Positions 34,329 through 46,439 of a stretch of 64,000 nt of DNA are shown in pieces (position 1 is the first letter of the stretch; each line of letters opens with the position of its first letter). The notes below the pieces were generated by a model. It was not told the origin of the DNA, did not search any database, and worked only from the letters and a program-made list of their open reading frames with translations. Both the position numbers and the translations under genes were made by a program. The stretch spans positions 186,001 through 250,000 of the forward strand of contig JASANH010000918.1 in assembly GCA_030248295.1 (NCBI GenBank), in the 5' to 3' direction. Source of the DNA: Mesodorylaimus sp. YZB2_4. Its lineage: Eukaryota > Nematoda > Enoplea > Dorylaimida > Dorylaimidae.

Positions 34329-37300
34329 TTACTGCTGCATCTGCAAAGTTCCTGCTCCAATCCCGAAACCGTATCCTTTAGGACCAAAATTCTTGCCGTA
34401 ACAAGCTGCAACACACAAACAGCGTAGCCGACACGAGCACAAGGGTCTGGTGTGGGACTCACTTTTACAATAGATCTCGCCATCCTTCTCGCACAAAGTG
34501 GTCGACTCCAGTCGACGCTTGCACTCGACACACGTGAAACACGTGATCTTATGCCAGGCCTGAAACCAAAGGCAACCACTTGCAACCAAATTTATGTTCG
34601 ATTCCGCTTCTCGAGTTCATTGACACCAGACCAACGGGCTGTGGTGGCTCCAATCACGCCCTCGCTACGTCGTTACTTGGGGACCAGGACCAAAAGAGCT
34701 GGCCATGAATTAGCCATGCCAGTCAAGTCTCACTCTGGTCCCTGGCCAGCGAGGAAGACAAATCGTCCATGCATCAGGTGCACGCTAGCTCTATGCTGGT
34801 TTCACAGGTCTCGTACGACGCAAAATTTGAATTTCGCGCTATAAGCCGCCTATGACAGTTTTACATGGATGAAAAGTTCCTCACATCACATCTTGTGCCC
34901 GTCCCGCTCTTGAAAGCTTTAAGCAGAATAATATCATCTTCAGGCCAATTTTGAAAAATAAATGGAAAACTGTCAAGAGGGACATACGTATGTAAAATTG
35001 TCATAAGCTGCTTGAAGCGGGAAATTTAAATTTTGCAACACCCGAAACATGTGAATAGTTTACAAAGTACACTAAGGCACCTATTTCACATGAGCGAGTG
35101 TCCACATTCACTGCTCTATGAGGACCCACAGTAAAGGTAGACGCACGAACAAGCTGCCCTTGGATTAGCCACCACCAGAAGCCCATTCACACACTCACAT
35201 TCGCATGGACAAGAAAATCGATTCTTTCGCTACTTCTTGCGAAAGAGTGCGACAGTGGCACTGCTGGCACCCCAATCACTTTAATGGCACTTTGTCACGC
35301 GTCTCCCTGACTCAATTATCTTAGGTATAGGCTGAAAAATGCTTGCCCACGACCCCACGACTGGGGTAAACATGCAGCGTCTTTGGCTTCCCTTCCCATC
35401 CCCCATGGCCCATACATGACCTGTACTACAGTAGTCCCTTCCACAGTCAGCAGCGTCCCAAGCAATGCGGCCGTGTGATGCCATTTGGTGGCACGCACGA
35501 CCCCAGTGCCTGGGCTGGTCAAAGAGCAGCCACTTACAGCTCCAGCACCGATCATACGCTCGGCCATATAGACTGCCTTGCCGCACCGACGACACACCTC
35601 GGTCCCGCCGTAGCTTCGACCACCGCCTTTGTGCGCCTCGCCCCGATTCCGGATCGAGTTAGTCTGCTCACCGGGTTCGCGTGCCGAGTTGATCGAACCA
35701 TTCTCCAACAACGGGGCAACTTGCGCCTGGGCATAGGACGAGATGTTGCTGAAATGAACAACAGACATCACTGGGCATTTGGGGATTCCACAGATCCAGC
35801 AGATTTACTATGAACCAGTGCAACCCTCGTTCGTGCGAGTGGGGGAAGAGATCCCCCTGCAGGTAGTCCTACTGTAGACTAGTCCCCACCGACATTGGTC
35901 GGTCACACTGTCATCCACGCCAGCCACTTGGAGGGCTGCATCAGGCTTCGTTTCACTGATGGCCCAGTGTCAGCGAAGGGTCATAACTGAGGGCATAGAC
36001 CCCTCACGGGTAATGATAACACTGACGTACCTCAACCTCTTCTGCGAGATGAATGCTTTCCAAAACAATCACCCTGAGCGGGAGTCGAACCTGGTTCCTG
36101 TTTTTCTGTTAGATGTGCGTTTTCATCGCTTTTTTTCTCAACAACGGACTCGTTCCACAGGACAGTACGACCATACTTAACAGAGGCCAGACCTCGCAAC
36201 ATTATACCCGGGTATAATGTTAGCGGGTAAGGCGTCTACCCCTGACGCTTAGAGGGGAGGGTCCGACTCCCGCTTGGGTCAAATAAAAGTCCTTAGACCT
36301 CGAGTGCGCTTGGCTGTACATGGCCCTGAATCCATCTAATCCCCAAACCCCCCCCCCCCCAACCCATCACAAGACGTCTAATGAGAGGCTGTGGTGACCT
36401 GATCTACACTTTACAAATGAACCAACATTCTAACATGAGTCAATCCTGTTCACAATCCACCTGAGGGCCCAACACACAAAAGAAATGCCCCACGTGGTAC
36501 ACGATCCAGCTCGTACCTTTTTGCCTGGGGCTCAGGCACATGGAAAGCCAAGGGCCTGCGCAGACCACACAAAGAACGACCACCACTTGAGTCCTCAACT
36601 CACAACAGACCCACCCCAAAGGACATAATCCTGGCCACAGGTCACACCAGATCGCCACCCGTCCACGAACCTGGTCACCACCGTATCCGGATCACCCGAA
36701 TCCATGGACAGTACTCCGGCACCGACTCCGAAACCGTATCCTTTCGGTCCGAACAGTTTCCCATAACAGTTCTTACAATAGGCCTCGCCATTGTGGTCAG
36801 CACAAGTCAAACTGTCCAATCGTTTACCACATTTCGAGTTACCTGAATGAAATGGCAAGTTGCTTGTCCAACAGAACCTTGCAAGGTCCCCCTAGACTAC
36901 ACAAGTGCTGAGAGGTCGTGCCACAGCAAGGCCTAGACTGGCACATACCAGGGGCCGGATGCCCATGTCCCAAAAGGATGGTCTCAATATCCGTCCAGAC
37001 AGGCCTCCTAGTCGTAGGTGCCTGAGATATCAACCCGACGGGTTTCTGCCTCGCCTGGAGGCCAACGACGGCAACTGAAACGCTGCATGTAGCGGCCAGT
37101 CAAGGCAACCACAGGCCAAACACACCTACTACACATGTTAGACCTAGGTTGGATGTCCTCATATTAAGCTCAAGTCTTGACTGATTATGTCGATTAGACA
37201 GGCCCCTCAATCACGTGGTTCCTACTTTCTGCTGGGCTGTCCTTTGCACACCTAAACCCGCTTTCTCTGGTACACGCGCAGCCTCTCAAGACCTCCCTCG

Positions 37301-38425
37301 CTTACTGGCCCTCCCTCTACGGCCCCAGCATCCTTTTTGCATATGTTACGATTAGCCTACGCCTCGCCACGCTGGGGAGTCAGACACACTGATCTGGATT
37401 ATGTTATGGAAAGAACATCCAGGCACCAGGCCGGCACACGGGTCAAGTATCCGGCGGACATTCGACCCGTGTGATAAGAGATAGGCGCCGTTTGCTGACG
37501 GGCAAACTGATAGCTGTGGAGAGCGACCAGCCCGCCACTGTGTAACACGCGCCCACCACCTACGTCCTGCCTGGTGTCGCCTCCTGAGTCTAGACGCCTG
37601 ACTCCCGTCGGACGAATCCTTGGGGCGCGTAGGTGGTGCCGCGGGGAGCTTACGCACTCCGCATATAACTCAGGGCAGCAGTCTCCGACCTCCAGTAGTC
37701 TAAGACTGGTGAAACATCAACCCGACAGGTTGACTACGTTCCACTTGTGCCAACGATGAACACACTGCCGGCTCCAGGCACATGTTACAACTGGCTGCTT
37801 CTGCCAGAAAACTTGCAGCCTGGACAGAACAAAACTGTCAGAAATGACTGCCTGGCGATTGACCCACATTGGTAAGCTTCCCCATCAGCTATTCCATACT
37901 TTACACACGCGCTAACAAGGGGACTATGCTGCGATCATTGTTGCTTGGTACCAACGAATGAATTCTGATCGTGAGACCACATGGGGGCAAATATACGGCG
38001 GACATTCGACCCCTGCCATAAGAGAGAGACGGTACAACTGTGTTTTTACATAAAATTTAATCACACTGATCGCTCTTCACGCTGTCCGTTAAACAAACGC
38101 TGCCTATCTCTCATCATGGGGTCAAATGTCCGAGTCGACCCCTACTGCATGATCACTAGGATCGAATGTCCGCGGATATTTGACCCCATGTGTGAAGACT
38201 GTCACGGCTGCCAGTTGGCCATTCTGGCACAAACGAACATTGTGCGACTGAACATGAAACATGACCACCTTCCTCAGAGCCATCCCCCGCGTGGTGCCCC
38301 CAGCCACTTCACTTACCACACGTGAAACAAGCCTTGTGAAAATGTCTGCCCATGGCAATTTGAGCCTCAGCGAAATACACCCTCTCGTTACACCTCGGAC
38401 ACCGATGACCATCCGATGCCTGCAT
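34329..38425 (-). CDS. mlp-1: Muscle LIM protein (two LIM domains, CRP/MLP family)
   Basis: CRP/MLP proteins are zinc-finger adaptors of muscle Z-discs and nuclei. The exons are 38317-38425 (open upstream to an acceptor at 38470), 36671-36842, 35538-35748, 34463-34559 and 34329-34405, giving 221 residues. LIM1 starts CPRC...HFHKACFTC and is followed by [18 protein letters not shown] Ser/Gly-rich linker of about 55 residues follows. LIM2 starts [12 protein letters not shown] and ends [13 protein letters not shown]. The GPKGYGFG after each LIM domain is the family signature. I chose the ATG at 38425; an in-frame extension to the acceptor would add 14 residues but needs another exon. Zinc-ligand spacing is unusual in both domains: four residues between two cysteines in LIM1, and HKITC in LIM2. 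Confidence 0.9.
36221..36320 (+). repeat. tRNA-derived SINE, family 1, in LIM gene intron
   Basis: The box-A region TAGCGGGTAAGGCGTCTACC is followed by the B box GGTCCGACTCCC and then the family tail CTCGAGTGCGCTTGGCT. It matches the copies at 40291 and 48481 in the same order. It is inserted antisense to the host gene. Confidence 0.75.
37440..38190. repeat. Recurrent element with GGACATTCGACCC core
   Basis: Copies at about 37445-37470 and 37985-38012 share CGGCGGACATTCGACCC. At 38114-38190 two copies face each other as an inverted repeat (GGGGTCAAATGTCCG against CGGATATTTGACCCC). All lie in the first intron of the LIM gene. Confidence 0.7.
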
Positions 38426-39741
38426 CTTCGCCAACTTACACTGATCGTGAGGAACGTCCGGAAAGGGAACTACAAGCAGAAAAGTACACTGGCATTAGCT
38501 CGTGTGCACACACCCCATCCATCCAAACCAACGTCAAACATAGCAGGTCGATGTAACAATAGAGCAAAGCGGGCTTTTGTGGTTACCTCTATACAAAACC
38601 ACCCGCTCACCACATCCGACAGCCAATATCGGTTTACCACAAAACTAGGTACCCCCCCCCCCCAAACAATGGGCCGCATAAAATGGACAAATGGCACTCG
38701 ATGACACCAAAAACACACGCATACAATACATGGCCCATTAGAGCAGTACCACACTCAACATTCATTCCAGAACACATTCGTTATACGACCCCATTCCACC
38801 CAGCCTGCCCAAACTGACGATGAGTTTCCATCATTTCAACAAGGAACACAAATTAAACTGAACCAACGACTAGATAATGAGCCACCCCCCCCGTGTCAGA
38901 CAAGTCACAACTGCAAAAACCAGTCTCACTCAACAGCCCCATTCGGCAGAAGACACTCCGAGGATGCCTTCGTCTCCTGCTTGCGACAGAGCGAGTGAGT
39001 CATTGACTCGACTGGTCGCGTGCTGCCTGCATCCTCCATAACTCTTGTCGGCCAGCCCATAAAAGTGCACACCGAGACACCCCCTCCCCTAATAACCCGC
39101 TCCATCCTCCCGCCCAACACCAGCTGCCTCAAACTACCACTGAGGGGGCACGATTGGTTGCACCTGCATAACTCTAGTCGAGTCATCACCTATCCTCCAC
39201 AGCCAGTGTCATCCCCCCCCAAACCACCCTTCTCCATCCTGCCGCCAAATTCACGCATTCCCCAGCCCTCACCACACCACTGTCCAGCCCACCCGCTCCC
39301 TCCGCAATGGCGTCTCTCGTCTGTGTACCTTTCTCAAATCGATCCATCACAGCCCCTTTTATGGCCAGAGGCTAATGCTCGGACGCTTATCGAGCGAGCT
39401 AGCTCGAATGACTCAATAACACACTAGCCTCCTGCACACCATTCAATAAACCATATTACCCAAATATGCCCGCCCTATATTTCATTGGCCAAAAGTTTAC
39501 GACCATACCGCGCCTTTTTCAAGAAAATATACAACGCCATTTTGACGCCAAATTTTCCGCCTTCAAAATCTTGGCCAATAGAAAAACACAACAGACAACT
39601 TATTCGAGCGTTAATAAAGACATACTCGCGCCACGCAAATCTAGGCCAGGCGGGGGAGACAGGCGAGTATAGAATGAGTGATAACATCACTGGCCACAAA
39701 ACAACCAGACCACTCCCAGTACCATTTATGAACACATCATA
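38426..39741. other. Intergenic between PPCDC and LIM gene
   Basis: This stretch is C-rich on the plus strand and carries no supported exon. It holds the 5' UTR acceptor of the LIM gene (GTAG at 38470-38473), the LIM promoter and the 3' UTR of the decarboxylase gene. A short first LIM exon could be hidden here, since the exon frame stays open to the acceptor. Confidence 0.4.
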
Positions 39742-41448
39742 TCAACCAGTCCAAATCGCGAAATGGTTTTTAACTTCGCCAGCAATCACTGAGCCGATCA
39801 TTGGCAAGGTGGTCATGGCCCCGTACCCCTTGTCACCACACATCAGTTCCTTCTCTATGCACGGCATCTCCTTGTAGCCCAGCAAACTCCGCAACGTCTC
39901 CACCTGCTTGAACGTGATCGGGTTGTCCCACCTGAAACAATCAGCATTGTCACCATCTGCCCTTGCACGAGACACCCAGCCAAGCTCCGAGCGCTGCGAC
40001 GATCTCCGGGGCACAACCTCGCCCAAATTCAAAGGACCTCACTGCAGCTGTAACCAGCATTTACCCCTTTGACCCGGGTCGTGGCCTGGTGGGTTGGCGT
40101 CTGCCTCTCACGCTGGGCAGGAAGTAGGTGCAGTGATGCATCGAGATGCCTGCAGCTGGGAGCGTCACCCGTCAGGGCGATGTTTTAGCCATTGACTACA
40201 GAATAACCTGGCTGCCCTGGGTTCATTGGCGTGGTGAAAGCAGTGCCCAGTCGTATTTCATCATCAGGACCGACAGGCCAAGCCCGGTTTGTGGCCTAGC
40301 GATTAGGCGTCTGCCTCTCACGCTGTATGTGCACTTACGGGGGAGGGTTCGACTCCAACCTGGGTACAAAATGATTCTCAATTTGTGTTCCTTCGCCCTC
40401 GAGTGCGCTTAGCTATGGATAAAGTATGACATGACCCCCTCTGGGTGATGTTTCAGCGGCAGGTATTAACGGGAGTTCTTGTTCCACCGCTAGGATGCGC
40501 TGCTTACACAGTGACCCTATAAAGGCCCCAGGGCAGGCCCCTATAAGTGCCCTCGCCAGTGTCCACCCTATCTTCCCACGACAGCCCCTTCTACACTAGC
40601 CAGTTCCATCAACCTTCCAGCCGCGGGTCAGCTCCTAGCGCTAGGCACCAAAGACCAGCCCACCCCTCCGGTAGACAAACGTGGCAGAGGATGGGACCGT
40701 CTGAGGTCCCTGGGACAAACTCCGACTCCCACTGCGGCTAAAACATGCAGGGGTTGATGCCCTCCAGCCAGGGAGATCACTAGCCCTCCTCCACTGGTCC
40801 GAGAGTTTCACCACACCAGCATGATTCTGAGGGGACCCCCCATGACGGCCTGCACAGGGTCCCCCAATCACCTCGCCATGGGCCCATACTGACGAGGGTT
40901 ACACCACACCAGCGTAATCCTCAGGGTTCCCCAATCACTTACATATAAGTATTCATAGCAGGGCAAAAATACAATGGTTTTTTCGGATCCCACGCTCTGA
41001 CCACATTGGTCAACAAATTATCGCACAACCCATTGGCGATCTTGGCCAACGTGTTTGCATCCAATGGTGCGATCAGCATCAAGTCGGCCCACTTCCTCAA
41101 TTCGATATGCAATATGGGATCGCCCCGTTGCTTCCACGTCCTCCACTCGTCCTCGTCCCTCAATACGGGCACCCCCTCGTTCGACGCTGCCACCAACTCG
41201 CCATCGAAGAACCGCAGGGCATTCTCAGTGGCCACCACCCTGATCAGTACCTTGGCCGAGTGCTGGGCACAGTGCTTCCTTATCTCTGCTATCATCTCCG
41301 GTATCTTCATCGACGCCACACTCCCCGTACACCCGATCAGCAAGTGGTACTTGCCCGACACTCGCTTCACATACTCGACTGGCGACCGTTTCTCCACACC
41401 ATCCGCCGACACGTTGGCTCGCTTCGAAGGTGGCTCGGCAGACGTCAT
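39742..41448 (-). CDS. PPCDC: Phosphopantothenoylcysteine decarboxylase
   Basis: This flavoenzyme of coenzyme A synthesis decarboxylates 4'-phosphopantothenoylcysteine to 4'-phosphopantetheine. Two exons, 40943-41448 and 39742-39931, give 231 residues, a normal family length. I see the N-terminal flavin-binding stretch LLIGCTGSVAS, the catalytic-histidine segment DPILHIELRKWADLMLIAPL, DANTLAKIANGLCDNLL, the substrate-binding PAMNTYMWDNP that spans the splice junction, and the active-site cysteine loop MCGDKGYGAM. All key residues are present. The start ATG sits three bases after a GTTTCAG acceptor, so the mRNA is either trans-spliced or has a 5'-UTR intron. The single 1-kb intron carries SINE copies and two hairpin elements. 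It lies 466 bp downstream of SUCLG1 on the same strand. Confidence 0.95.
40081..40140 (+). repeat. Truncated SINE, family 1
   Basis: GTTGGCGTCTGCCTCTCACG matches the box-A half of the copy at 40291, but the B box and tail are missing. It lies in the PPCDC intron. Confidence 0.55.
40291..40420 (+). repeat. tRNA-derived SINE, family 1, in PPCDC intron
   Basis: GGCCTAGCGATTAGGCGTCT (box A), GGGTTCGACTCC (box B) and the tail CTCGAGTGCGCTTAGCTATG are all present. It is antisense to the host gene. It is the longest copy in the window. Confidence 0.78.
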
Positions 41449-41914
41449 TCTCTGAAACGAACTGCATCCAATCCACCCTACATATATTGTATTGGAGAAG
41501 GTGGTCTCAAACTCCAGGGCCCCCTCCCGACAGATTACTGCCTCCCCTCCATAGCTCACTCGCCTGCACGGTGGGCAGCCACACACTCCCAACAGCCCAA
41601 ACACACCATCACCCACAAGGCATCCAAATCCAAAGCACCTACGGCAACCCGATTGCACAAACACGAGTGCAAAGAGAGCACAAATTTACTTGGCGTCTTC
41701 ATCCACAACGACTGCAAAACAAATTCAAATACTAGTTAGCTACAAAATCAAACTAGCATATCACAATGCTATTACTCCAGCCAGACTACGAATGAAGGGC
41801 GAAAAGCAATGCACCTTCTACAACACGGCCCCCTCGCTTCGGCTATGACCCATCACTGCATGGTCGGAACCAATACCTCCATCATAGATAGAAACACCAA
41901 AACTCAACTCGGCC
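41449..41914. other. Spacer between SUCLG1 and PPCDC
   Basis: This 466-bp interval lies between two minus-strand genes. It contains the acceptor (GTTTCAG) just upstream of the PPCDC ATG and no exon that I can support. The spacing is compatible with independent promoters or with an operon with a long intercistronic region. Confidence 0.5.
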
Positions 41915-44857
41915 TCACGGCTCCTTGGCCAACAACGCCCGCGCCATTAACGTGCCCATTTGGGCTGGTGACATGGTCACTTCCACGCCGGCATCTTTTA
42001 AGGCCTCGATTTTATCTTGAGCGCTGCCTTTTCCTCCGGCGATGATGGCTCCAGCGTGACCCATTCGACGACCAGGGGGCGCCGTCAAGCCCGCGATGAA
42101 CGACACGACTGGCTTTCTGTTCGGCCCCTATAATACAATGACATACTCTTGTACAGATGCACTTCACAGTATCATCCTTCCCTCGCCCACCAGTATCGAC
42201 CTCGATGCCACCTCGCCCATTTGCAGATAGCAAAGAAACTCCGCTCAAAGACTGCTTCAACACGGGCCTGCAATGGGTAAGGCGGCATCAAACCCAATGC
42301 TGGCGCTGAAGGCTACTCTGGGCTCCAGAGCCCGCAATCGATCCAGAGAGGTGGAGCCGAATCAACGACCACTGAACCCCCATCAAACCCAATGCTGGCG
42401 CTCAAGGCTCATCTACATTCTCTGGGCTCCAAGGCTGGAGCGGACTCCGAGCCCCGCAATCTACAGTATATACTCAGCCAGACAAGTTCAGGCGAGCCAT
42501 TATGAACCATTTTTAACCCTGTGCTCCAGCAGCATAGAACAAGCGTAAGTGTGGACCTGCAGGCATAGATTATGGAAAACCTGACCCAACTGCAAGCTAA
42601 CCGTGCAAGTTTACTTGCTTGCTCTCCCACCTAGGAGCTAGAATGACTAAATAAAGGCTCACGGGACGTGGGCTCGAACCCAGGACCTCCCGACTGGCAG
42701 CAGTATCCCGTCACCTGACCCCTCCGTGGCCAAGGGTAGGTTTCGGATACCATTCGCAAGCTGAAGCTTTCACCAGCTACTCCTGTCAGAAGAGTGAATC
42801 TCATATCACAGAGTGACCTGGGCAGTTTCACAGTCGCCTGGGACATGTCATAAATAGTGTAATTCGACCATCCTAACTTTGGGACGTGTTCGTGGCGATT
42901 GTGAAACTCTAGCTTATGTCTTCTGACTGAAACATCATCATCTATGAACTGGGTTCATTTCCATCCCCTCAGCTTCTTTCTATCTACGGACTCGCTCCCC
43001 CAGCCAGTGAACACCTTACCGAGTTATTCTGTTTCAAATATTCCGCTGCGCGCTCTTCAGCCTGGCCACCAATCTCGCCGATCAAGATAATTCCTGAAAT
43101 AAGGCACTTGATCCATGAACACATCCAGCCATCCGCCTGTCGCGATAGACCTGTACCTTTACTTCCCACTCATACCCTATTCTCTCTGATCTCATACCAT
43201 ACATCAGGCGCGCACTCGAGGGGTGAGGTACACACTATAAAACGATAATAATTTTTATCCCAGGCGGGAGTTGAACCCTCTCCAGCCTCAGAGGCCACGA
43301 CTCAAGCAGCCTCCAACCCAATCTCTTACCCACACGACACGCCATGACCTTCGCCCTCCTACCTCCCTGCCAGAAATGATTTACCCACTAAAACACTATC
43401 TTCCAAAGTCAGTTCTTCCCAAACTACCGCGGCTCCTCCCCAAACGACCATGGTTCTTCCCAAACTGCCACCAACCTGTAGCTTTCCTGAATGTCTCCTG
43501 TCTATCCCATCCTAATCGGGCAGTAGTCTGGTGCCTCTGACGCACAATTGCTGGCTGCCATTTAGGACAGAGCTAGAACCCGCCTTGTCCCCGCCTCACC
43601 TTTTGTATGCGGATCGTTTAGGAAGATGTCCAAGCAATCGATAAAATTTGTTCCATTGAACGGGTCTCCTCCAATGCCGATGCAAAGCGATTGCCCTAAT
43701 CCGACTTGGGTCGTTTGGTGCACAGCTTCGTAGGTAAGAGTACCCGATCGAGATACGACACCTGCGTAGAACAACATGAGATGGGCGGAAGGCAAAGGCC
43801 GAAAGGGGCTTACCAATATATCCAGAAGAGTGGATATGACCCGGCATGATCCCGATCTTGCATTCGCCAGGCTGAAATTCACAACACGCCAGTCAGACGG
43901 GTCATTGGTCGGACGCAGGACAGTTCACTCCAGGGACTACGTAGTAGAGAGCCCCAACCCATCCCAACTCTGTAGTGGATATGACCCGGCATGATCCCGA
44001 TCTCGCATTCGCCAGGCTGAAATTCACAACACTCCAGGTTCATTCCAGGACTGGGCACCCTGATCAATGCTGGATCTCCAGCATACCTTGATGATTCCAG
44101 GGCAATTCGGACCGATCATACGAGTCTTATTTTGACGAATCAATTTATGCTTCACTCGAACCATATCCAGTTGTGGTATTCCTTCTGTGATACAAACCAG
44201 CAACGGGATTTCTGCATCGATCGCTTCTAATGCCGCTTTCGCTGCACCCGGTGCTGGCACGTAAATCACCGATGCATCGGCGCCCGTTTTCTCTCGAGCC
44301 TACTCAATAGAATAAGATATCATCAGCAAGTATTAGGAAATACTAAAAACGACAAGCTTACCTCTTTGACGCTGTCGAAAACTGGAAGATTCAAATGCGT
44401 AGTCCCTCCTTTGCCTGGCGATACTCCACCGACCACTTTCGTTCCATAATCGATCATTTGCTTACTGTGAAACGTGCCCTGAAACACAAACCCGTCGGGT
44501 TAGGCCCGAACCCGAGCAGGAGTCGAACCCTCTCAGTCAATTACCCAAGACCCAAAATGTATCATGTACATTAAAAATGAGCAAGTTCCTTACTTGCTTT
44601 CCGGTGAATCCTTGCACAATAACTTTCGTTTCCTTGTTCACCTTTAGATTTGGGCGAGTAGCAGTGTAAACTGTCCGAAAAAAGCCTAAGAAAAAGATTT
44701 TCTGTAAAATCTATACGAGCTCTCGGGCGTCGCTTAGAGAGCACGTTTTTTCCGACAGCCTATTCAACAAGATTCCGATCCTAGTCTTACCAGCCATTGT
44801 AGATTTGGGCACGACGCACGACCTGATCATTATCGACCCGACTTTGTTCGTCGCCAT
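41915..44857 (-). CDS. SUCLG1: Succinyl-CoA ligase alpha subunit, mitochondrial
   Basis: The alpha subunit of the citric-acid-cycle enzyme that converts succinyl-CoA to succinate with formation of ATP or GTP in the mitochondrial matrix. Eight exons close in phase: 44791-44857, 44594-44685, 44362-44478, 44087-44299, 43814-43871, 43600-43761, 43020-43093 and 41915-42127, giving 331 residues. A short basic N-terminus fits a mitochondrial presequence. Diagnostic stretches are [85 protein letters not shown] and [16 protein letters not shown], which holds the phosphorylated histidine. All are intact. Intron 4 contains a partial duplicate of exon 5. The gene is divergent from mitoferrin, with a 497-bp shared upstream region. 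Confidence 0.96.
42655..42740 (-). repeat. tRNA-like element in SUCLG1 intron 7
   Basis: Read on the minus strand, a box-A-like segment is followed by the B box GGGTTCGAGCCC. No clean acceptor stem is seen, so I treat it as a tRNA-derived repeat rather than a tRNA gene. A related minus-strand B box (GGGTTCAACTCCC) lies near 43265. Confidence 0.4.
43976..44031 (-). repeat. Partial duplicate of SUCLG1 exon 5
   Basis: This copy repeats the acceptor and first 45 or so bases of exon 5 (43814-43871), including CAG|CCTGGCGAATGC and the codons for GIMPGHIH. It differs in one codon (GAG for AAG) and then diverges into unrelated sequence before the SSGYIG codons and the donor. It lies in intron 4, upstream of the intact exon in transcription order. 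Confidence 0.85.
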
Positions 44858-45354
44858 TTTTGGCCGGGAAAGACTATTGTGGGTATTTCCGAAGTGATAA
44901 ATTCCTAAAAATTAGAGAACTGGCCATAAAAATACTGTAAATCACAAATCCAGGAGATGGTTACCTCTGATCTCGAAAATCGCGTTATTCCCAAATTGTT
45001 TATCCGTCCGCCCGTGATCCAGGAAAGCTACAGTACGCTCATATTGTCAGAGAAAGTCAGATTCAGATTTAATATTTACAACTATGCTTTTAGCATTTTT
45101 TATTTTAAAATTATTTTGATTTCTTATGAATCAGGTAAATATTTTATTATCGCTCCTCCTAAATTGATTTTATCGATATTCTCGCATGCACACATCTGAA
45201 CGCCTAATCTCAATTTTACCAGATTCAAGCACGTTGTCCGATCGTTAGTTTTTGGCCGCATTCATCAATTTCCTTTTCCTTTCTTCCCTCTGCATATCCC
45301 ATTCAGGGACTCGGTAGATCGATTGTAAGGTTTAGGTTAGATCTAGAATCATAA
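44858..45354. other. Bidirectional upstream region of SUCLG1 and mitoferrin
   Basis: This 497-bp AT-rich interval lies between two divergent genes for mitochondrial proteins. I see no exon and no certain promoter motif. A shared promoter is plausible because both products act in mitochondria, but that is inference. Confidence 0.5.
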
Positions 45355-46439
45355 ATGGAAGCTCCGGCCTCGGTTGATGATTATGAAATGCTACCGACCC
45401 ACAGCGTGCCCGTGCACATGGTGGCTGGTGCCGCGGCTGGAATTATGGAACATTGTGCCATGTATCCAATCGATTCCGTTAAGGTAACATTAAAAAACTT
45501 GTTTAATCGTTATATTTAATTTCAAATTGTATTTTAATTTCTAGACTAGGATGCAAAGCCTTTGTCCTTGTCCTGAGCGCGCGTGTAGTACTCCTGTGTC
45601 CGGTCTAATATCCATGGTCAAACGAGAAGGTGTTTGGCGGCCTATTCGAGGAGTCAACGTTATTGCTACTGGTGCCATACCAGCACACGCTCTTTATTTC
45701 ACCGTCTACGAAAAATTAAAGTTATGGTTCACGGGAGGACACGCTGGTCATCATCCGTTTAGTCACGGTAAAAAAGGTTATTTCGCAATTTTCGATGTTT
45801 TCTATTTCTTCTATATCTGTAGGAGCCGCCGGAATCGCCGCAACGCTTGTTCACGACGCAATTATGAATCCAGCCGAAGTGATAAAACAACGTATGCAAA
45901 TGTGGGCCAGTCCGTATCGAGGTTGCGTTGAATGCGCTCGTTGTGTATTCAAAAGCGAAGGTGTATGCGCCTTTTATCGAAGTTATACAACTCAATTGTT
46001 CATGAATATTCCATTTCAATCGACGCATTTTATCGTATACGAATTTTGGCAACAAATATTGAATCCTCGACACGAATATGATCCTAAAAGTCACGTTATC
46101 GCTGGTGCAATCGCTGGCGGAACAGCGGCAGCCCTGACGAATCCCTTGGACGTGATCAAGACCACATTGAATACACAAGACGTCCGTTTATTGGAACAAC
46201 ATTGTCCTGGCAGTGTCAATGGTTTTCGAGATGCAGTCAATGCTATTTTTCGATATCGTGGTATCACTGGCTTCTTCGGCGGCTTACAAGCTCGTGTCCT
46301 TTTTCAAATGCCGGCCACAGCTTTGAGTTGGTCCGTTTACGAATTTTTCAAATTCGCTCTGGGATGGACGGAAAGGCGAAATGTGGAATCTTCATCTAAT
46401 ACAATCTCGGCGATTGAAAATTCGGATATGGTTCGATAA
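45355..46439 (+). CDS. mfn-1: Mitoferrin-type mitochondrial carrier (SLC25A28/37 family)
   Basis: This inner-membrane carrier imports iron into mitochondria for heme and iron-sulfur cluster synthesis. The exons are 45355-45483, 45545-45767 and 45823-46439, giving 322 residues. The three tandem carrier repeats are visible, each with its Px[DE]xx[KR] signature: [20 protein letters not shown] and [10 protein letters not shown]. The stretches [38 protein letters not shown] and LVHDAIMNP are characteristic of the mitoferrin branch. The introns are about 60 nt with AT-rich sequence. The start ATG is the first in frame. Confidence 0.94.
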
